64,000 nucleotides of DNA from Heterobilharzia americana (GCA_944470555.2 OX104127.1:158385276-158449275); one strand, 5' to 3'. Counted from the stretch's first letter, positions 9,930 through 21,830 are shown. Numbers and translations: made by a program. The notes: a model not told the origin generated them from the sequence alone.

Positions 9930-11020
9930 CTAGCCCATGTGCCTTTGAAGTGAAGAGTGGATTAAGACAGGGTTGCCGCCTACTATAAGCCATGATATTC
10001 CTGACTGTGGTCGACTCGACTGAACTGGATCATGCAACAAACCCTGAGGAGCGAGAAGATGGGCTTATGCTGTTTGAACAGTGAAAAGACCCTAGAAGAT
10101 CTCGATTTCGCCAGTGATGATTTATCTCTAATGTCAAACAAACTCGAAAATCTACAGGCGAAAACTAACAAGATGACTGGTTAGGCAGGGCAGCGAAGTC
10201 GAGGCTGACTTCAGGTGAACGCAGAGAAGACAGTGGTGGTGAGGATAGACAACCAACAACAATTACCATCAACGGAAGAAACCTAAAGGAAGAAGTCTCT
10301 TTCACCTACCTGTCTAGGTAGCATCGTCTCAACTACAGGCGGCGGCACAGAGACAGACTAGGATATCAAAGCAGCCAGGACCAGAAAGAGAGCAAGATAG
10401 GCCTTCCTGCACTAATCCGAAATAATCAGTGTAGAAACATATTGCGATGCAATGCACTGCAACGCACTGCACTCAATATAAACATGAACAAGATCGGGAT
10501 TTTCAACACTAATGCAGTCAAGTAAGTCAGTGTTTCTACGTCATGATTGAGAGACTTGGCACGTTACGGAAAGCATTTACAACAGACTTCAGACATACAT
10601 GAACAGCTGCGGCTTACACTGGCTCCATGCTGAAGATCAGTTTCGAAGGCCAGAAACAGTAAGCAAGAAGGAACTCACTCTGGCTAGCAACGAATCAACC
10701 AAGAACCCGTCATCCAACCATTATGCAGAAGAAGAAAGTGGAGATGGATTAGATTGGGTTATACACTGAGAAGACGGTTTAAGGGCATCAGGCATCAGGT
10801 CAAACCAGGCCAAGCTGTCGAGTAGAATCCAAATGGGAAACGACAAGTTGGGTGTCTTAGGCGAGGGTGAAATGGAGGAGATGGTGTGAGGAAGAAATGA
10901 AAGATTATGGAGAGTGATGAAGCCAGGTTGAAATGACTGCGTAGAAGAGAGTGAAACGGTGACATGTTACTGAATCCCTGTGTTTCACTAGGAACTTAAG
11001 AGACAAATAATAATAATCTG
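9930..11020 (+). mobile_element. RTE-like retrotransposon, 5'-truncated pseudogene (copy 3)
   Basis: The copy starts in the palm (AFEVKSGLRQGC-like, 9938-9980) and continues through VDSTELDHATN, EDLDFASDDLSLM and the C-terminal RKWRWIRLGYTLRR region. It ends with CACTAGGAACTTAAGAGACA and (AAT)n. Many indels break the frame, so it is an old, inactive copy. Confidence 0.75.
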
Positions 11021-11579
11021 ATTTGGTTAGGAATCCAGCTCATTGGTGAAGATTCATCCAAATGTCTTCTGAAAGATGAGTGTCCTACATCATACATGCA
11101 GCTACCTAGTAGAAAATTTAATTCAGAATGAAACGAAGCAGAATTTGTCTTATTGGTTCATGCAAATAACTATCGACTAGTTGGTCGTTCAAATTTATTC
11201 CCACATTTATTAATTTTACTTGGTATTATGTTGTACACTGACCTACATTTGCTGATAACAGTGATAAGGAATACCGTGAACGACTATTGAACAAATTAAT
11301 CTATTCATATCTTCATAATAATGAAATGTAACAGTTTGATAGAAGACATTGTTCCTCATAATTTTATCAGGTTTCTTTAAGTATCTTGTTTCATTTTTTT
11401 TGAACTTGGATCCTGATATCGCTTTCCTGTTACCTAATAACATAGTTTATTCGACAGAACTTTGAATTGAGCATAGTCTAATAATTGCTTTCTCTAGAAT
11501 TGGAACCGTAAGGGCAAAATTTAAAGCGAATAATCCTTTATAGGTTTTATTATTATATAAGAGTAAGCTTTGTAAGTTA

Positions 11580-11800
11580 AAAGATCCTATTGACCCAATT
11601 AAGCAGAATAACTTAATTTACCAAATCCCTTGCTACGATTGCGTGGTCAAATTCATAGGTCAAAGTAGTCGACCAGGATCAATTAGGCTATCGGAACACA
11701 AAAAGCTAACTAGGTAAAAATTGGTAGATCCTAGTAAGGTAAGGAATTTGGAAAACAGCTCAACTATAGCTATGCATGCGATTACACACAACCATACAAT
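11580..11800 (+). mobile_element. PLE family B GIY-YIG endonuclease scrap
   Basis: The frame reads NLIYQIPCYDCVVKFIGQSS and RLSEHKKLTR, the YxxxC...YIGQS...R..EH pattern of PLE GIY-YIG domains. The second Y of the motif is F. It resembles the tails of the family-B elements at 24920 and 60340. The flank 11020-11580 shows nothing else. Confidence 0.6.
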
Positions 11801-11960
11801 AGGATAGGACAGGAGGAGATCATAGGAGGAAGAAATGAAATCTTATAGGCAGTCGTGGAGTCAAATTGAAAAGACTTCAGAGAAGAGAATGAAATGGCGA
11901 CGTGCTACTGAAACCCTATGTTCCACTAGGAACCTAAGGGAATAACAATAATAATAAGTA
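11800..11960 (+). mobile_element. RTE-like 3' terminal fragment (copy 4)
   Basis: It begins AGGAGGAGATCATAGGAGGA and ends CCACTAGGAACCTAAGGGAA followed by AATAATAATAA, the same terminus as the other RTE copies. Only about 150 bases are present. From 11960 to 12240 nothing is seen. Confidence 0.7.
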
Positions 11961-12239
11961 ACTATAGAAATGTTATTTAGCGTCGTTCTAGTGGCTTTTT
12001 GAACAGGAAAATGTATAACGAATTGTTTCCTATCGAATTATTTTTCAACTTTGATATGCATCTATAAATCTACACTTGCTTACATCGTATTTATGATAAA
12101 TTGTTTTCGCTTTTGATAGAAAATATGCTAAATAGCTCAGTGATAAACAATTTCCTTTGTGTAGATTTTCAGACTGACCACCTATTCTCATCGTACATTC
12201 CAAGTATTCAAGTGCATAATTAACCACTTTTGAATGAAA

Positions 12240-13790
12240 ATATACGAAACCTATAAGGTCCCATCTTTATTGATTTATTAGATTTATAACACATTGGTGG
12301 TATTTCTGGATGAGTTTCAGGTGGTGGTGATGGTCGATTCAAGAGTTTTCTGAAGTGGTCAGCACATCCTTTGTTTCTCCTCTTCGCTAAATAGATTTCC
12401 TTCCCTATCTCTTATTGGTTTAGTCTGAGGTGATCTCTTACCAGATACTAACCTGGTTATTTGATATAATGCCAGAACTCTCTTACCGACAGCCTGTTCT
12501 GCTTCACTCACTTGCCAATGTGTCGTAGAAGTGTCTTTTGTCTTTCCACACACTCTTCTTTACTTCCCTGTTCAGTGTAGTGTTTTATAGGTTGTGTTTA
12601 GTTCCTCTTCTCACTGTTCATCCATGCACTACACTGCACTACTTCAACGGCTGCTTCACCATCTTCCTCCCTCGCCTCTATCAGCCTCCGTGTGTCCGTC
12701 GAGATCCATTCCTTCTATGTCTTGTCTTGCTTCTTCTTCCTTCCTAACACCGTTATGCAGGATTCCATCCACATCTCTTTCACACACTTCTAGTGTTCTC
12801 CTACTCAGGTTCTCTCAGGCATGTTGCCTAGTGCCTCCCAATACTTCCTGATGGCTGATGTGAAGATCCACTCTATAGTTTCGTCATTCATGTTCTGTTC
12901 TGGTTTCTGAATTTGAACTGTGGTCTATCATCATCAGCTTCTTTGAATTGAAGGCTTCCAACTTGACTTTGAGGGTAGGTTCCTTGCACTGGATAGTGAG
13001 TGGTGTGAACCACATACATCTACTCCCCTTCTTGATCTCATCTTGTGTCCAGTAGCCTGACTGCATCTCCACTCTCTTCACACTGAGATGAAGTCGATCT
13101 GATTTGTAATATGTCCACCTAGTGAAATCAACTCCATGTCACTTTGTGGATATCCTTGTGCTTGAACACACTGCCTCCATTCACCAAATAGTTGAATGTG
13201 CAGAATTCTGCAGACAGTTCTCCATTCTCGTTTATCATCTCACCAACTGCTTCTCAACCCATGATGGGTTCTCTTCCTGTGTTGTCCACTCCCAGTTTCG
13301 CATTCATGTCGCCTATTAGAATTTTTGATGTCGCCAAATGGGGTGCGGTCTTGTCCGGTACTGATTGTAGTTGTCAGTACAATTCCTCCTCCTTCTTCTT
13401 CTTCTCTTGCTTATTCTGTGTCTACATTATTTGTAGGTGCATAGCGTAGTGTAGCATTGTGTGATTGTGACTTTGCTTCCTCTTCAGTTGAATCTTGCTG
13501 TCATGATCCTTATCCTGTAGGAGGAGATTGGTTCCCAGTGGATGAGAGAGAGGCTTCGATGCTGTTGGCGACATCATGATAGCCGCTCCAAATCTCAGTG
13601 TGCATGTGTTTGTCGTCTGGGTGATAATATCGAAGTAGATTATTGACTGGTCTCCAGTTGACAGTTTGAAGAGTCCACTTGCATTTCATCTACAGATTGT
13701 TCGCAGATACCTAGCACTTCTATGCTATATCTTCTTATCCCTATTGCAATCTGGGAAGCCTAACCAGCCAGCCAGTTTCAAACATTGTGC
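12240..13790 (-). mobile_element. RTE-like retrotransposon endonuclease region, antisense pseudogene
   Basis: Minus-strand frames, in order from about 13770, show the APE-type endonuclease: RRYSIEVLGI, ITQCYA, NAKLGVDNTGREPIMG, NENGELSAEFC and FKHKDIHKVTW. Linker sequences follow near 12553-12359 (ITRLVSGKRSPQTKPI, REGNLFSEEE). This is the part of ORF2 missing from the other copies in the window; the RT is missing here. Frameshifts and stops are frequent. Plus-strand open frames in this interval are antisense shadows. Confidence 0.75.
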
Positions 13791-13799
13791 AAACATTCT

Positions 13800-14510
13800 A
13801 CTTCCCTATGCTTACTTTTTGCTTTTAGAGAGAGAGATGTGAAACATCGGCGTATTGGCTTCCCGAAGGCTTTCACCAACCGGTGTTATTTCACCTCTCC
13901 AACTCCAGAGAGGAATAAGTTTAATTTTAAGTGTTTTAAATTTTGTCCATGCTTTGAAGTTTCTTTAGTGATGGGATTGTTTTTCTGGTGTAGGGTTGCT
14001 AGTCCTATACCCAAACGTTCCCTCTTTATCCGGGTTATGAGTGGCTGGTAACTAGTGAAATAGTTGCTTGGTGACCTTCATTTCTATAGCTTTATTTCAA
14101 TTATTATTAACGGATAACTTCAAGTTTTTTCCACCTGAACGTAAGTATCTTGGAACGAACAGTTATTCTCAGCATCTACCTTCAGAGTTTTACACACATG
14201 TCAGCATCTCTAGGAAAATTTATTACTAAGTATAACTTTGGTATCGTATTTCTCTCGGTCATCAGTATGAGACAGATACGAACATCAATCAACAGTCAGA
14301 CAACTGTATACTCTTTGTCGTGTAGAAAGCATACTAACTGCTGTCATATCGATCCCAATCGGTTAGTTTACATTTACCTACATGGCTTAGACCAGCATTC
14401 AAGGACTTCGAACAGTGGTGCAATGGTTTAGACTGTCTAGCTTGAGACTGTTTCAAGCTTTAACCAATGTCAGTTGGCATTATGCAACTAGGTAGACGGT
14501 AAAAAGGCAC
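13800..14510. other. Unassigned sequence with a tRNA-like SINE remnant
   Basis: A tRNA-like piece (GTGGTGCAATGGTTTAGACT, 14414-14433) lies near the end. The rest may be 5' untranslated sequence of the neighbouring antisense RTE copy, but I see no diagnostic motif. The open frames at 13785 and 14150 have no recognisable domain. Confidence 0.3.
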
Positions 14511-14519
14511 GCGTAATAC

Positions 14520-15720
14520 TCCAGGTAGCCTCCTTGGTCGATGAATGTTCACAACCGCACCAAGTGATATTCCTCTCCTTTTCATAACTCCACTTCCAAC
14601 CCCTGGATTCCTGGTTTGGTGAAATCACGACACACGGCCTATGATACAAAGGTAACGGTGGTAAAATACCTGAAGTCCTATCATGTCCTATATCTTAAAT
14701 GGCTGTTTCACAGCCTTATATCAGAACAAAGCGGACAGCAGCACAGTACATTTGAGCTTTAGTAGGAAATAAAATATCACGGGGGTGCTACGGATGGAGT
14801 AAGTTTACAAAAGTCAGTCGAGCTTTTTGTATGCGTGCAGAGATTTTGTTGGTAACTGGACCACCAGGGCTGATACGACTTCCAAGTGAGTGAACTCTTG
14901 TACTCACTCAAACGGTTTACCCTCTACTATTAGTCAGGTCACCACGGAAGACTGGTCCTGGACCAACGATTTGCAACTGCGTGGTGAAAAACCTATCCCA
15001 AACATCGTCAAATTGCCACTGAAAGTATCCAGAAGACTCAGTATCTAATCAGTTTCTTCACCTAACAGAACTACTTCATGCGTATGCTCAAGATCAACCA
15101 AGGATTCCCTTGCGACTAGATCAGTGCCAGTACAGTCTAACGACGAAGGAGAGACCTTCATAAGTACGTCGATGGTAAAGTTGAAAATGAATGGATAGTG
15201 TTGGTATCCTTGACGGACACGACTCGACGTACACAACTTATTATTGGCTTTAATACTCCCACAGGTGTTTGAATAAACAGCCTCACTGTGCACCCACTTT
15301 CAGTTAAGAATAATGATATATGACCCTTCTATCGACAGAAATGAACGTCACCTTCGGGTCAGGAAATAAAGCCAAGATCGGGTGTCTATAATTGTATCTT
15401 TGTTAAAGAACTTGGGATGGTGTGAATGTCTGAATGATTCATCCACTGTTAGGTCTAAAGCCCGTCTATTTTTCTGCTGTTTGTTGTTTCATAGCTCGAC
15501 TCAGATGTCTAATTATTATAGAACCTAGAATCTTAGACACCATGTTTGGTAGGCTTAATCTCATGTGACTATCACAAGAGGACTTGACTTATCAATTTTC
15601 TTGAAGAGTGGTACGATAAGTAATTGAGACGAGTCAAAGGGGATGGTATCTGACCCCAACAAACTAGTTCACACTCCAGTTAACTTGATTAAGAATCCAT
15701 GACCACCTGCCTCTGGAACT
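14520..15720 (-). mobile_element. Non-LTR retrotransposon family 2, RT region, antisense pseudogene
   Basis: Minus-strand frames from about 15720 downward include a damaged fingers region. Then come YSNTCG, SSRVRQGYQHYPFIFNFTID (consensus GVRQGCPLSPFLFNF), and DLVARESLVDLEHTHEVVLL, in which the catalytic YADD has become HTHE. A GIGFSP block follows. This is a second non-LTR family, related to those at 39335, 51270, 55200 and 62828; I do not assign its clade. The loss of YADD makes it inactive. Confidence 0.7.
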
Positions 15721-15754
15721 ATTCCGTCTGCTTAGGACTCCTTCATATATATAG

Positions 15755-15998
15755 AAATAACTAACTAAGTAACCAAATAAGTAAATAAACAAATAACTTA
15801 CTTAGTTACTTATTTACTTACTTACTTACTCACTCACTTACTTACTTACTTACTTACTTACTCACTTGCTTACTTACTTACTCACTCACTTACTTACTCA
15901 CTCACTCCCTTACTTACTTACTCACTCAATTACTTACTCACTCACTCACTTACTCACTTACTTACTTACTTACTCAGTTACTTGCTGATTAACTTACT
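15755..15998. repeat. (TTAC/TCAC)n tandem array
   Basis: About 200 bases of imperfect 4-bp units, mainly CTTA with CTCA variants (ACTTACTTACTCACTCACTT type), start after an AAATAAGT/ACTTATTT palindromic lead-in. It is a simple low-complexity satellite with no coding content. From 15998 to 16555 only weak SINE tail fragments (about 16195-16240) are visible. Confidence 0.95.
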
Positions 15999-16554
15999 AA
16001 CAGAATGGGTGAAGGAAATCAGATAAGATGGGTAGCATTCAGTGGTGCGATGGTACTGAACGTTAACAGTTCAAAGAGAAGGTAGGTTATAGTTTGTACT
16101 GGGAAACATTATCATAACAAACCAAGTTTCCATTATTTATTGACATTTTTGATTTCCCGCTGTTATACTAAACCGAACTGAAGGTAAATCCAACTGTTGA
16201 ATCCTTGACACCACTGCTATCTATCATCAATTATCTTATAATACATAACGTTTCTATGAAGAATTGAGGACAGATTATTGACTCCCTGTTTACCTAAAAC
16301 ATATTCAAGTATATTTACTACCTAAATGCAGATATATCTTTACTTTATGCTAGTAAATCTGTTTTCAATTTAAAATTTATGCATTTCTTGAAGAAATGTG
16401 TTGTCATAGCAGTAAATCATTTCCTAATGAATTTTGTATTTTGATCAAAAATGTTTATGATACATTTTTCAGTTCACCGATTGCCTTATAAATAATTATA
16501 TCATACATTTCATGACACTAAAGAGAAGTGTTAGTCGGATGGAGGCAATCGGTA

Positions 16555-16760
16555 GGGTACCCTGGACTAAGATTTCCTGCTTGTTGGTAATCATCAGCAA
16601 GGCGTATCTGTAACCTTGACGGAAGTGATGTTCTGCCTGCGATTCAAACCTACGTCACTCAGTGTTGTAGTCGGTCACGTTACCACTGAGTTATTTGGGT
16701 CGTGATTGACCTCCTTTAGAGTTAGGAGGGTAACCGATCAATGTACGAATCAGAAGTTTT
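16555..16760 (-). mobile_element. tRNA-like SINE (class 3), antisense
   Basis: The minus strand reads GGTTACCCTCC, GACCCAAATAACTCAGTGGT (A box), GACTACAACACTGAGTGACG, then GTAGGTTTGAATC (B box) and CATCACTTCCGTCAAGGTTA. A sense copy of the same element is at 21575-21830. It resembles a tRNA only in the promoter boxes. Confidence 0.65.
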
Positions 16761-16839
16761 ATAAACCAATATCACTTTTGGGTTTGGCATTTTATAAAGG
16801 TATTAAGTATAAACAAAAACATTATTGATGAATAATGGT

Positions 16840-17000
16840 TAACATTGAAGTCCATAACTGGCGTTTCAAACTACTTTGGACTCGTCAGGTGAATTCATCT
16901 GCAACCCAGTAAGTGGTGCCGTCTCCTCTGACACTCGAACCCAGAAGTGATCGTTTCGAATGCTTAAGCGTTATCCATCCGGCCACTGATTTGGCCTATC
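16840..17000 (-). mobile_element. Smα-like SINE remnant, antisense
   Basis: A hammerhead relic lies at 16851-16899 (minus strand CTGACGA, GTCC-AAAGTA-, GAAA, CGCCAG). The CTGANGA and GAAA blocks survive but stem II is unpaired. The B-box-like TTCGAGTGTC and a tRNA-like head follow. The 17000-17440 stretch holds another weak tRNA-like piece at about 17320-17345 and an AAT microsatellite at 17253-17264. Confidence 0.55.
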
Positions 17001-17449
17001 TCTTCAGTGTTCGGAAAGGGTTGTGTTTAACATTACCTTATCTAAGCATTTGGAATTGTTGTCTCAAGATAGACACAGGAAGATCGACTTTCCCAACCAT
17101 GCTTGATCACAAACAATGTTGGGTAAGAAGAAGAGTTCAGTCATGAGACTTCAGAAGGCAATGAACATTGATCATATGAGCTGGCTGAATGCTACCAATC
17201 AATCCGAATAAAGGAGTACAAGCAAACTAGGCAAATAGTGATCATCACCATAATAATAATAATAATCGGGTGTTAAGAAAAAGTGACAGGATTACAAAAA
17301 TGTGAACCACTGGATTCTATCTCAGTGGTTGGATGGTAAAGCACTAGCCAAGAGTTATGACTATCTTTGGGTCAATCTGTCATGACCTCATGAGTATGTA
17401 CTGCTTAGGATTCTCTTACTAAGATGAAATACACCCATTTGATCATAGG

Positions 17450-17670
17450 AAAAGATAAGAGGTGGTTTCAGCGAAGAAAAATTTTTCTTTCGACGAAGTC
17501 ATTTACTAAGCTGTACATTCGTGAATATACGTTACAGTGGGTAGAATGTTCTAGAATTGTTTCTGGTCAGGGGGAAAAATATATTGATTAACTAAAGGAA
17601 GTTAATTAACACGCGTTTGTGTTTAGAGTGGGAAGATAGCTAGGAGATTATGAAATTAAATGTAATTACG
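17450..17670 (-). repeat. Inverted terminal copy flanking PLE family C (left)
   Basis: The block beginning AAAGATAAGAGGTGGTTTCA recurs as its reverse complement at 18571-18740, with shared words TTTACTAAGCTGTACATTCG / TTTACTAAGTTGTACATTTG and ATGAAATTAAATGTAATTAC. The two blocks bracket a PLE endonuclease remnant. A weaker relative of the same block is at 21360-21470. Confidence 0.7.
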
Positions 17671-17935
17671 TAGTACAGGATGGATGTCGGGCAAAGTAGG
17701 AAACTGAACGAAGGGTTATGGAGATAAAACTGCGATTATGTAATGCCGGATAAACTCATGAGAACAAACAGGAGATCATGAAAACAGGACCTTGATTACG
17801 TAATACAGGTTAAACCTGTAGCTCAGTAGAAAAATAAACAGGGTATTAGGAAAATAAGATTGTAATTATGTAATGCAGGTTCAATCTATGACAGAGTAGA
17901 AAAAACGAATAAGGTATACCTGATACAAAATGAAT
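17640..17935. repeat. Degenerate ~60-70 bp tandem repeat in a PLE 3' region
   Basis: Four successive units share the skeleton GTAATTAYGTAATGCAGGTT... followed by AGTAGAAAAA...AACAGGG (AATTACGTAGTACAGG, GATTATGTAATGCCGG, GATTACGTAATACAGG, AATTATGTAATGCAGG). The unit length is uneven. It lies between the endonuclease remnant and the left inverted copy. Confidence 0.65.
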
Positions 17936-17979
17936 CTGTGGCCGACAGGGCTTTATGACGGCCATAACAAAGATAGAGG

Positions 17980-18520
17980 TTGGAAGTAGCTTTTTTGCAC
18001 GCATAACGCTGGTTTGAACTTCTGGATGGCTAATAATTCAGCTGTAGACAGATGCCTTGATTTTACTCCCTCCGAGTGTTTGATCTAACCGTGAAGAGAA
18101 TTTTGAATGAGCTCTCTGAAGGAGCTAAGTGGCCTGAGTTCACGAGGTGTTCTGTTATCGAACTGAAGATGAACTTCCGTTCTCCCTTTGCAAGCCTGGC
18201 TGGGTAGTGTTCACGGATATGTTTTACAAGCGGATGCATGGTACGGTCGATGTACTCAGCTCCACAAGAACAAGTAAACTGGTATACACACAGTGATGTG
18301 GCTCAATGCGTTGGCTTACCTTTCACACATTGACCAAAACGTTTCTTGCAGGAGAAAATTATCCGAAGGTTGTCGGCGAAGTATGTTCTGTCTATGGATT
18401 TTGCCAGTCGTTTCCTCAGGATGTCTGCAGCAGTATCATTTCTGAATTCAAGATTCAACAAAAAAAGTCATTCTCAGCTCCAAATGTCTTCGTTTACTTG
18501 AGTTATTTGGCTTGATGTAC
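17980..18520 (-). mobile_element. PLE family C endonuclease remnant (GIY-YIG)
   Basis: The minus-strand frame from 18515 reads NDTAADILRKRLAKSI, RTYFADNLRIIFSCK, then SLCVYQFTCSCGAEYIDRTM and HIREHYPARLAKGERK: a GIY-YIG nuclease preceded by its linker. The order CVYxFTCxCGxxYI-R...EH is the PLE signature. A stop and at least one shift are present. No RT domain is attached. The same family is at 61300-61960. Confidence 0.7.
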
Positions 18521-18570
18521 TGATCCATGAATCTGAGTAAGAACAGGTTTTCCGCTAGAGTCCGCCTAAG

Positions 18571-18740
18571 TATTATGTAATTACATTTAATTTCATAAAC
18601 CCCTGTCTATTTTCCCGGAAGCAATTCTGAAACATCCTATCCACTGTAAGATATATTCACAAATGTACAACTTAGTAAATAACATCGTCGAAACGAAAAA
18701 AATTTTCTTCTCTGAAATCAAGTCTTGTCTTTTCCTATAA
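18571..18740 (+). repeat. Inverted terminal copy flanking PLE family C (right)
   Basis: It is the reverse complement of 17450-17670, located on the 5' side of the PLE coding remnant. Together with 17450-17670 it gives the element inverted ends. PLE family A shows the same arrangement at 41541-43925. Confidence 0.7.
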
Positions 18741-18999
18741 GACAAAATAGTTATCCGGTGCAACCTGGCAATCAATTACTCTTCAAGTGATATCAGTCCG
18801 TAAGTGAATACGATCTTGTTAATATCACTATTAGTTAGGATTACAATTGGGATTAGAATTACTTCAGTGTACAAGCTGGAATATATTTAACAGCGATGTT
18901 TTGAACTACACTGTTGATGGTATGATATTCTGTCTAAAGTTCTGCCTGGATATATATGTTACCTTAGTAAAAAGCTTCTTCTATGCTTCTATTGTATAT

Positions 19000-20640
19000 C
19001 TTCTCCCCAACTTTAGGAACTAAGAAGAGAAAAACGAAGACTATATAAGGCAAGTGATAATCCCGGTGCTCATCGATTGGACATTTTAATTAGGTTGGAA
19101 ATTAAACATCTGAATCTACTATACAACAAGAAACTTTGGTCGTGCAAAGGCTGTTCCAGCATTTGGAAATTTTTTAAAGACCTCACTGGTGTTAAACACC
19201 TTAGTAAAGAAGCATATGTCGATGTCTGTGCCTTGAACAAATAAATCATTTTTACGTCTTCTACCTATCCTATCCCACTTTGTCCACACATTCCCAATGA
19301 AAAACGCTGTCCGCGAAAGATGTTTTCGAATGTCTCAAATCCCTGAACCTTTCTCACAGTTCAGGTTCGGATGGTATGTCAAGCTTTGTATTCACGAAGA
19401 TTGCTGATATTTTATGCCATCTGTTAGCTAACATGTTCAACAGGTGGTTTTTAGAAAACACCATACCAGTTGCCTGGAAAGATATTACGATATTTCCCGT
19501 ACCTAAGTCAGGGGCTCCACGGTCATGTCCGGAACTCTATCAGATTGGAGACACTTCTTGCTCCTTGAAAATAATGGAGAAGCTAATTATACCTATCTTT
19601 GAACCCTCCTTAAAACTTTTTGGAGATCCTGATCGATTTGCATACAATATTAAAAGAAGCACTCTGAATGCTACCACTGTCTTATACCACAGTATTGCTT
19701 GTAATCTTCATAGAAATGTCAAGTATATCAGATATGTCTTTTTAGACTGTACTTCAACATTCGATTCTGTCACAAAACCTCTTTTGATGGACAAGTTAAC
19801 CGGGATAAATACTGTCCTGGATAATCAACTGGCTATATTCCTATTTCTGTGAAAGGAAACAATTCACTGTTCACAGAGGGAAGCACTCCACCTCACTGCT
19901 TACTGTAACTGCAGTTCTCCAAGGAGCCATCCTTTCCCCATGTCTTTTCTCATTCTTTCTGCATGACTTACCATCTTCAGCTGGCATCAATTTCATTAAA
20001 TATGCTGTTGACCTGACAGTTTTCATACCTATCTCCTCTTCAGAAGATTGTTTCTAACTGAATGATTGCCTACCTACTGTTAGACAATGGTCCTGCAAGA
20101 ACTGTTTCATGCTTAATTCCTCAAAAGATTAGACCTTAAACTTTATTTCTAGACGTGAATACAACTTATGTAAACTGTTTAGTGTTCTCATGATTCCTAT
20201 TCTGTTGATAGTCATACATTAGGGAATGTTACAAGTGTATCTGGTATTATTAAGCCTCTCTGCTTGTGTTTTATAAACTCCCACATCTTACCAGTTCTCC
20301 TCTATTGTTCTCCCTTATTCTTTCCAGGGTTGCTGAAAAAAGACTATGCTATATTGCGTAGAAATTTGAAGATTGTTAGCAGAACTAGTGGTATGCCTCT
20401 AAACCTTCTAGTTAAAACAGTTATGGACAAACATATTAACTCATATAGACATCTAGAAGAAGTTATTTTATCAGATGACCAACATCTTTTTCACTCAAAG
20501 TTCTAAGCGCGTCAGTCATCTGGAAAGACAAGAAGGAAGTATGCAAGACTTTATGCACGTACTACAAAATATAAAAACTCTACAACATCGTATTTAGATC
20601 GTCTACTGTGTAATGAAGAAATTTATGTTGCCTAATGGTA
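19000..20640 (+). mobile_element. CR1-like (SR1/Perere-type) non-LTR retrotransposon, pseudogene
   Basis: Frames in order: RREKRRLYKAS, SIWKFFKDLTGVKHL, then a 158-codon frame (19376-19852) with NTIPVAWKDITIFPVPKSG, CPELYQIGDTSCSLKIMEKL and the motif A region FLDCTSTFDSV. After frameshifts come VLQGAILSP-like remains near 19915-19950 and a C-terminal part (20264-20506) with ILPVLLYCSPLFFPGL. The layout and wording fit CR1-clade elements such as schistosome SR1. The catalytic YADD is degraded (KYAVDLTVF at about 19997). It is inactive. Confidence 0.75.
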
Positions 20641-21490
20641 AGTACTAAACGAATTCTTGATATCATTCTAGAGTGCAAATTGCCAAGCTAAGGAAGGTAA
20701 GCATAGCAGCAGACTTTAATTAAAGTTAAATGTTCGGCCATAATCGGCAGGGAATCCTCTTTATACTTCTCATAGGCCACCTAATCATATACTAAGTACT
20801 AGAAGAGAGGAAAGCTTACTTTCAAGCGATCACTAAGTATATTTAGTTAGGTTTTACAAGAGGTGAATTGTTCCCAAATTGGATAGCTACTAAATCTTAT
20901 GACTGTAGCAGTGTGTAATGCCAGTTCAAATCTCTGAGAGGATATAAGTTAGCTAGAGGTTGTAGACACGCTTTGTTGACGAGTGCTAGCAAGCATATCA
21001 CGTAAGTTAAACAGGGCTTACAGTTAACTGGATTCCGGCAACTAAACATGTTGTTCTGTTTAGAAGAAATTAGATACCATTTCCCTTTAAAAGTTTCTTT
21101 TATGCGTCTGGAATCATTGCAAACTACGCTTCATTAATTCACCTATCATTTTGATGTTGTGTACAATGAGATGACTATATGTATACGTAGAAATTCACTG
21201 AAATATGCCTCATGAATTCTAATTTTTTCTAGACATGAATAAAAAACAGGGTTATTTGAAATTAGTTCAAGGATTATTAGGTGTATTAGGTGAATTTTTA
21301 ATACACCTGACTTACCTCAGAATAGACGTAATTTTCAGGATGTATTGAACATACCCTTCAGGATATAACAGAAGAACAAGTACTTCAGCGAACAGTCTCT
21401 TTTCGATGACTTCATTTTCAAAGCTATACAATCGTAAATTTACACATTTTTCAAGTGTAAGGATTTGATAGATGAAAACTAGTTGTCAAG
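20640..21490. other. Unassigned AT-rich stretch
   Basis: It contains a weak tRNA-like piece (about 20870-20950, GCCAGTTCAAATCTCTGAGA) and a relative of the PLE C terminal block at about 21360-21470. No open frame with a recognisable domain. Confidence 0.35.
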
Positions 21491-21574
21491 CTAATGTCCA
21501 CTGCGATGCTGAGCCTGCCAGTTAGGTGGTCATATTGCAAATATGATCGACAGGATTCGGTCTACACTCAAGAC

Positions 21575-21830
21575 TAGACAACATGAAATTGGTTACCCTC
21601 CCGTCACCAAACAATACACGTAAATCAGTCCTACAGGAGGTAGATCGCAGCCCAAATAGCTCAGTGGTAAAGTCTCTGACTACAACACTAAGTGACACAG
21701 GTTCGAATCTCGGGCGGGACATCAGTTCCGTTAAGGTTGGAGATACCCCTTGCTGGAGAGTGTTAGAAAGTACGAAACCTTCGTCTAGGGCTTCCTATCG
21801 ATTACTTTCAACCAAATAACACGTTGAGCA
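21575..21830 (+). mobile_element. tRNA-like SINE (class 3), sense
   Basis: The 21650-21718 core looks tRNA-like: GCCCAAATAGCTCAGTGGTA (A box) and CAGGTTCGAATCTCGGGCG (B box). GCCC and GGGC could close an acceptor-like stem, but the other three acceptor pairs and the anticodon stem fail. The body continues CATCAGTTCCGTTAAGGTTG, shared with the antisense copy at 16555-16760. A SINE, not a tRNA gene. Confidence 0.7.

Noticed and set aside
12538..12851. Plus-strand open frames rich in Ser, Pro and Leu
   Set aside because: Antisense of the RTE endonuclease/linker coding region.
15755..15998. Telomeric or CRISPR-like array
   Set aside because: The unit is a 4-bp TTAC/TCAC simple repeat without the six-base telomeric unit, spacers or conserved longer repeats.
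17450..17520. Hammerhead in the PLE C terminal block
   Set aside because: CTTAGTA and TCGAAAG-like words resemble the core, but CTGANGA is not met in any of the three related blocks and no stem II could be drawn.
18302..18515. 69-codon plus-strand frame as a gene
   Set aside because: Antisense of the PLE C GIY-YIG nuclease.
17450..18740. DNA transposon with terminal inverted repeats
   Set aside because: Inverted ends are present, but the enclosed coding remnant is a PLE GIY-YIG nuclease, with no transposase motif.
21650..21718. Candidate tRNA gene
   Set aside because: The A and B boxes and a GCCC/GGGC closure are there, but the rest of the acceptor stem and the anticodon stem do not pair, and an antisense copy with the same non-tRNA flank exists at 16555-16760, so it is a SINE.
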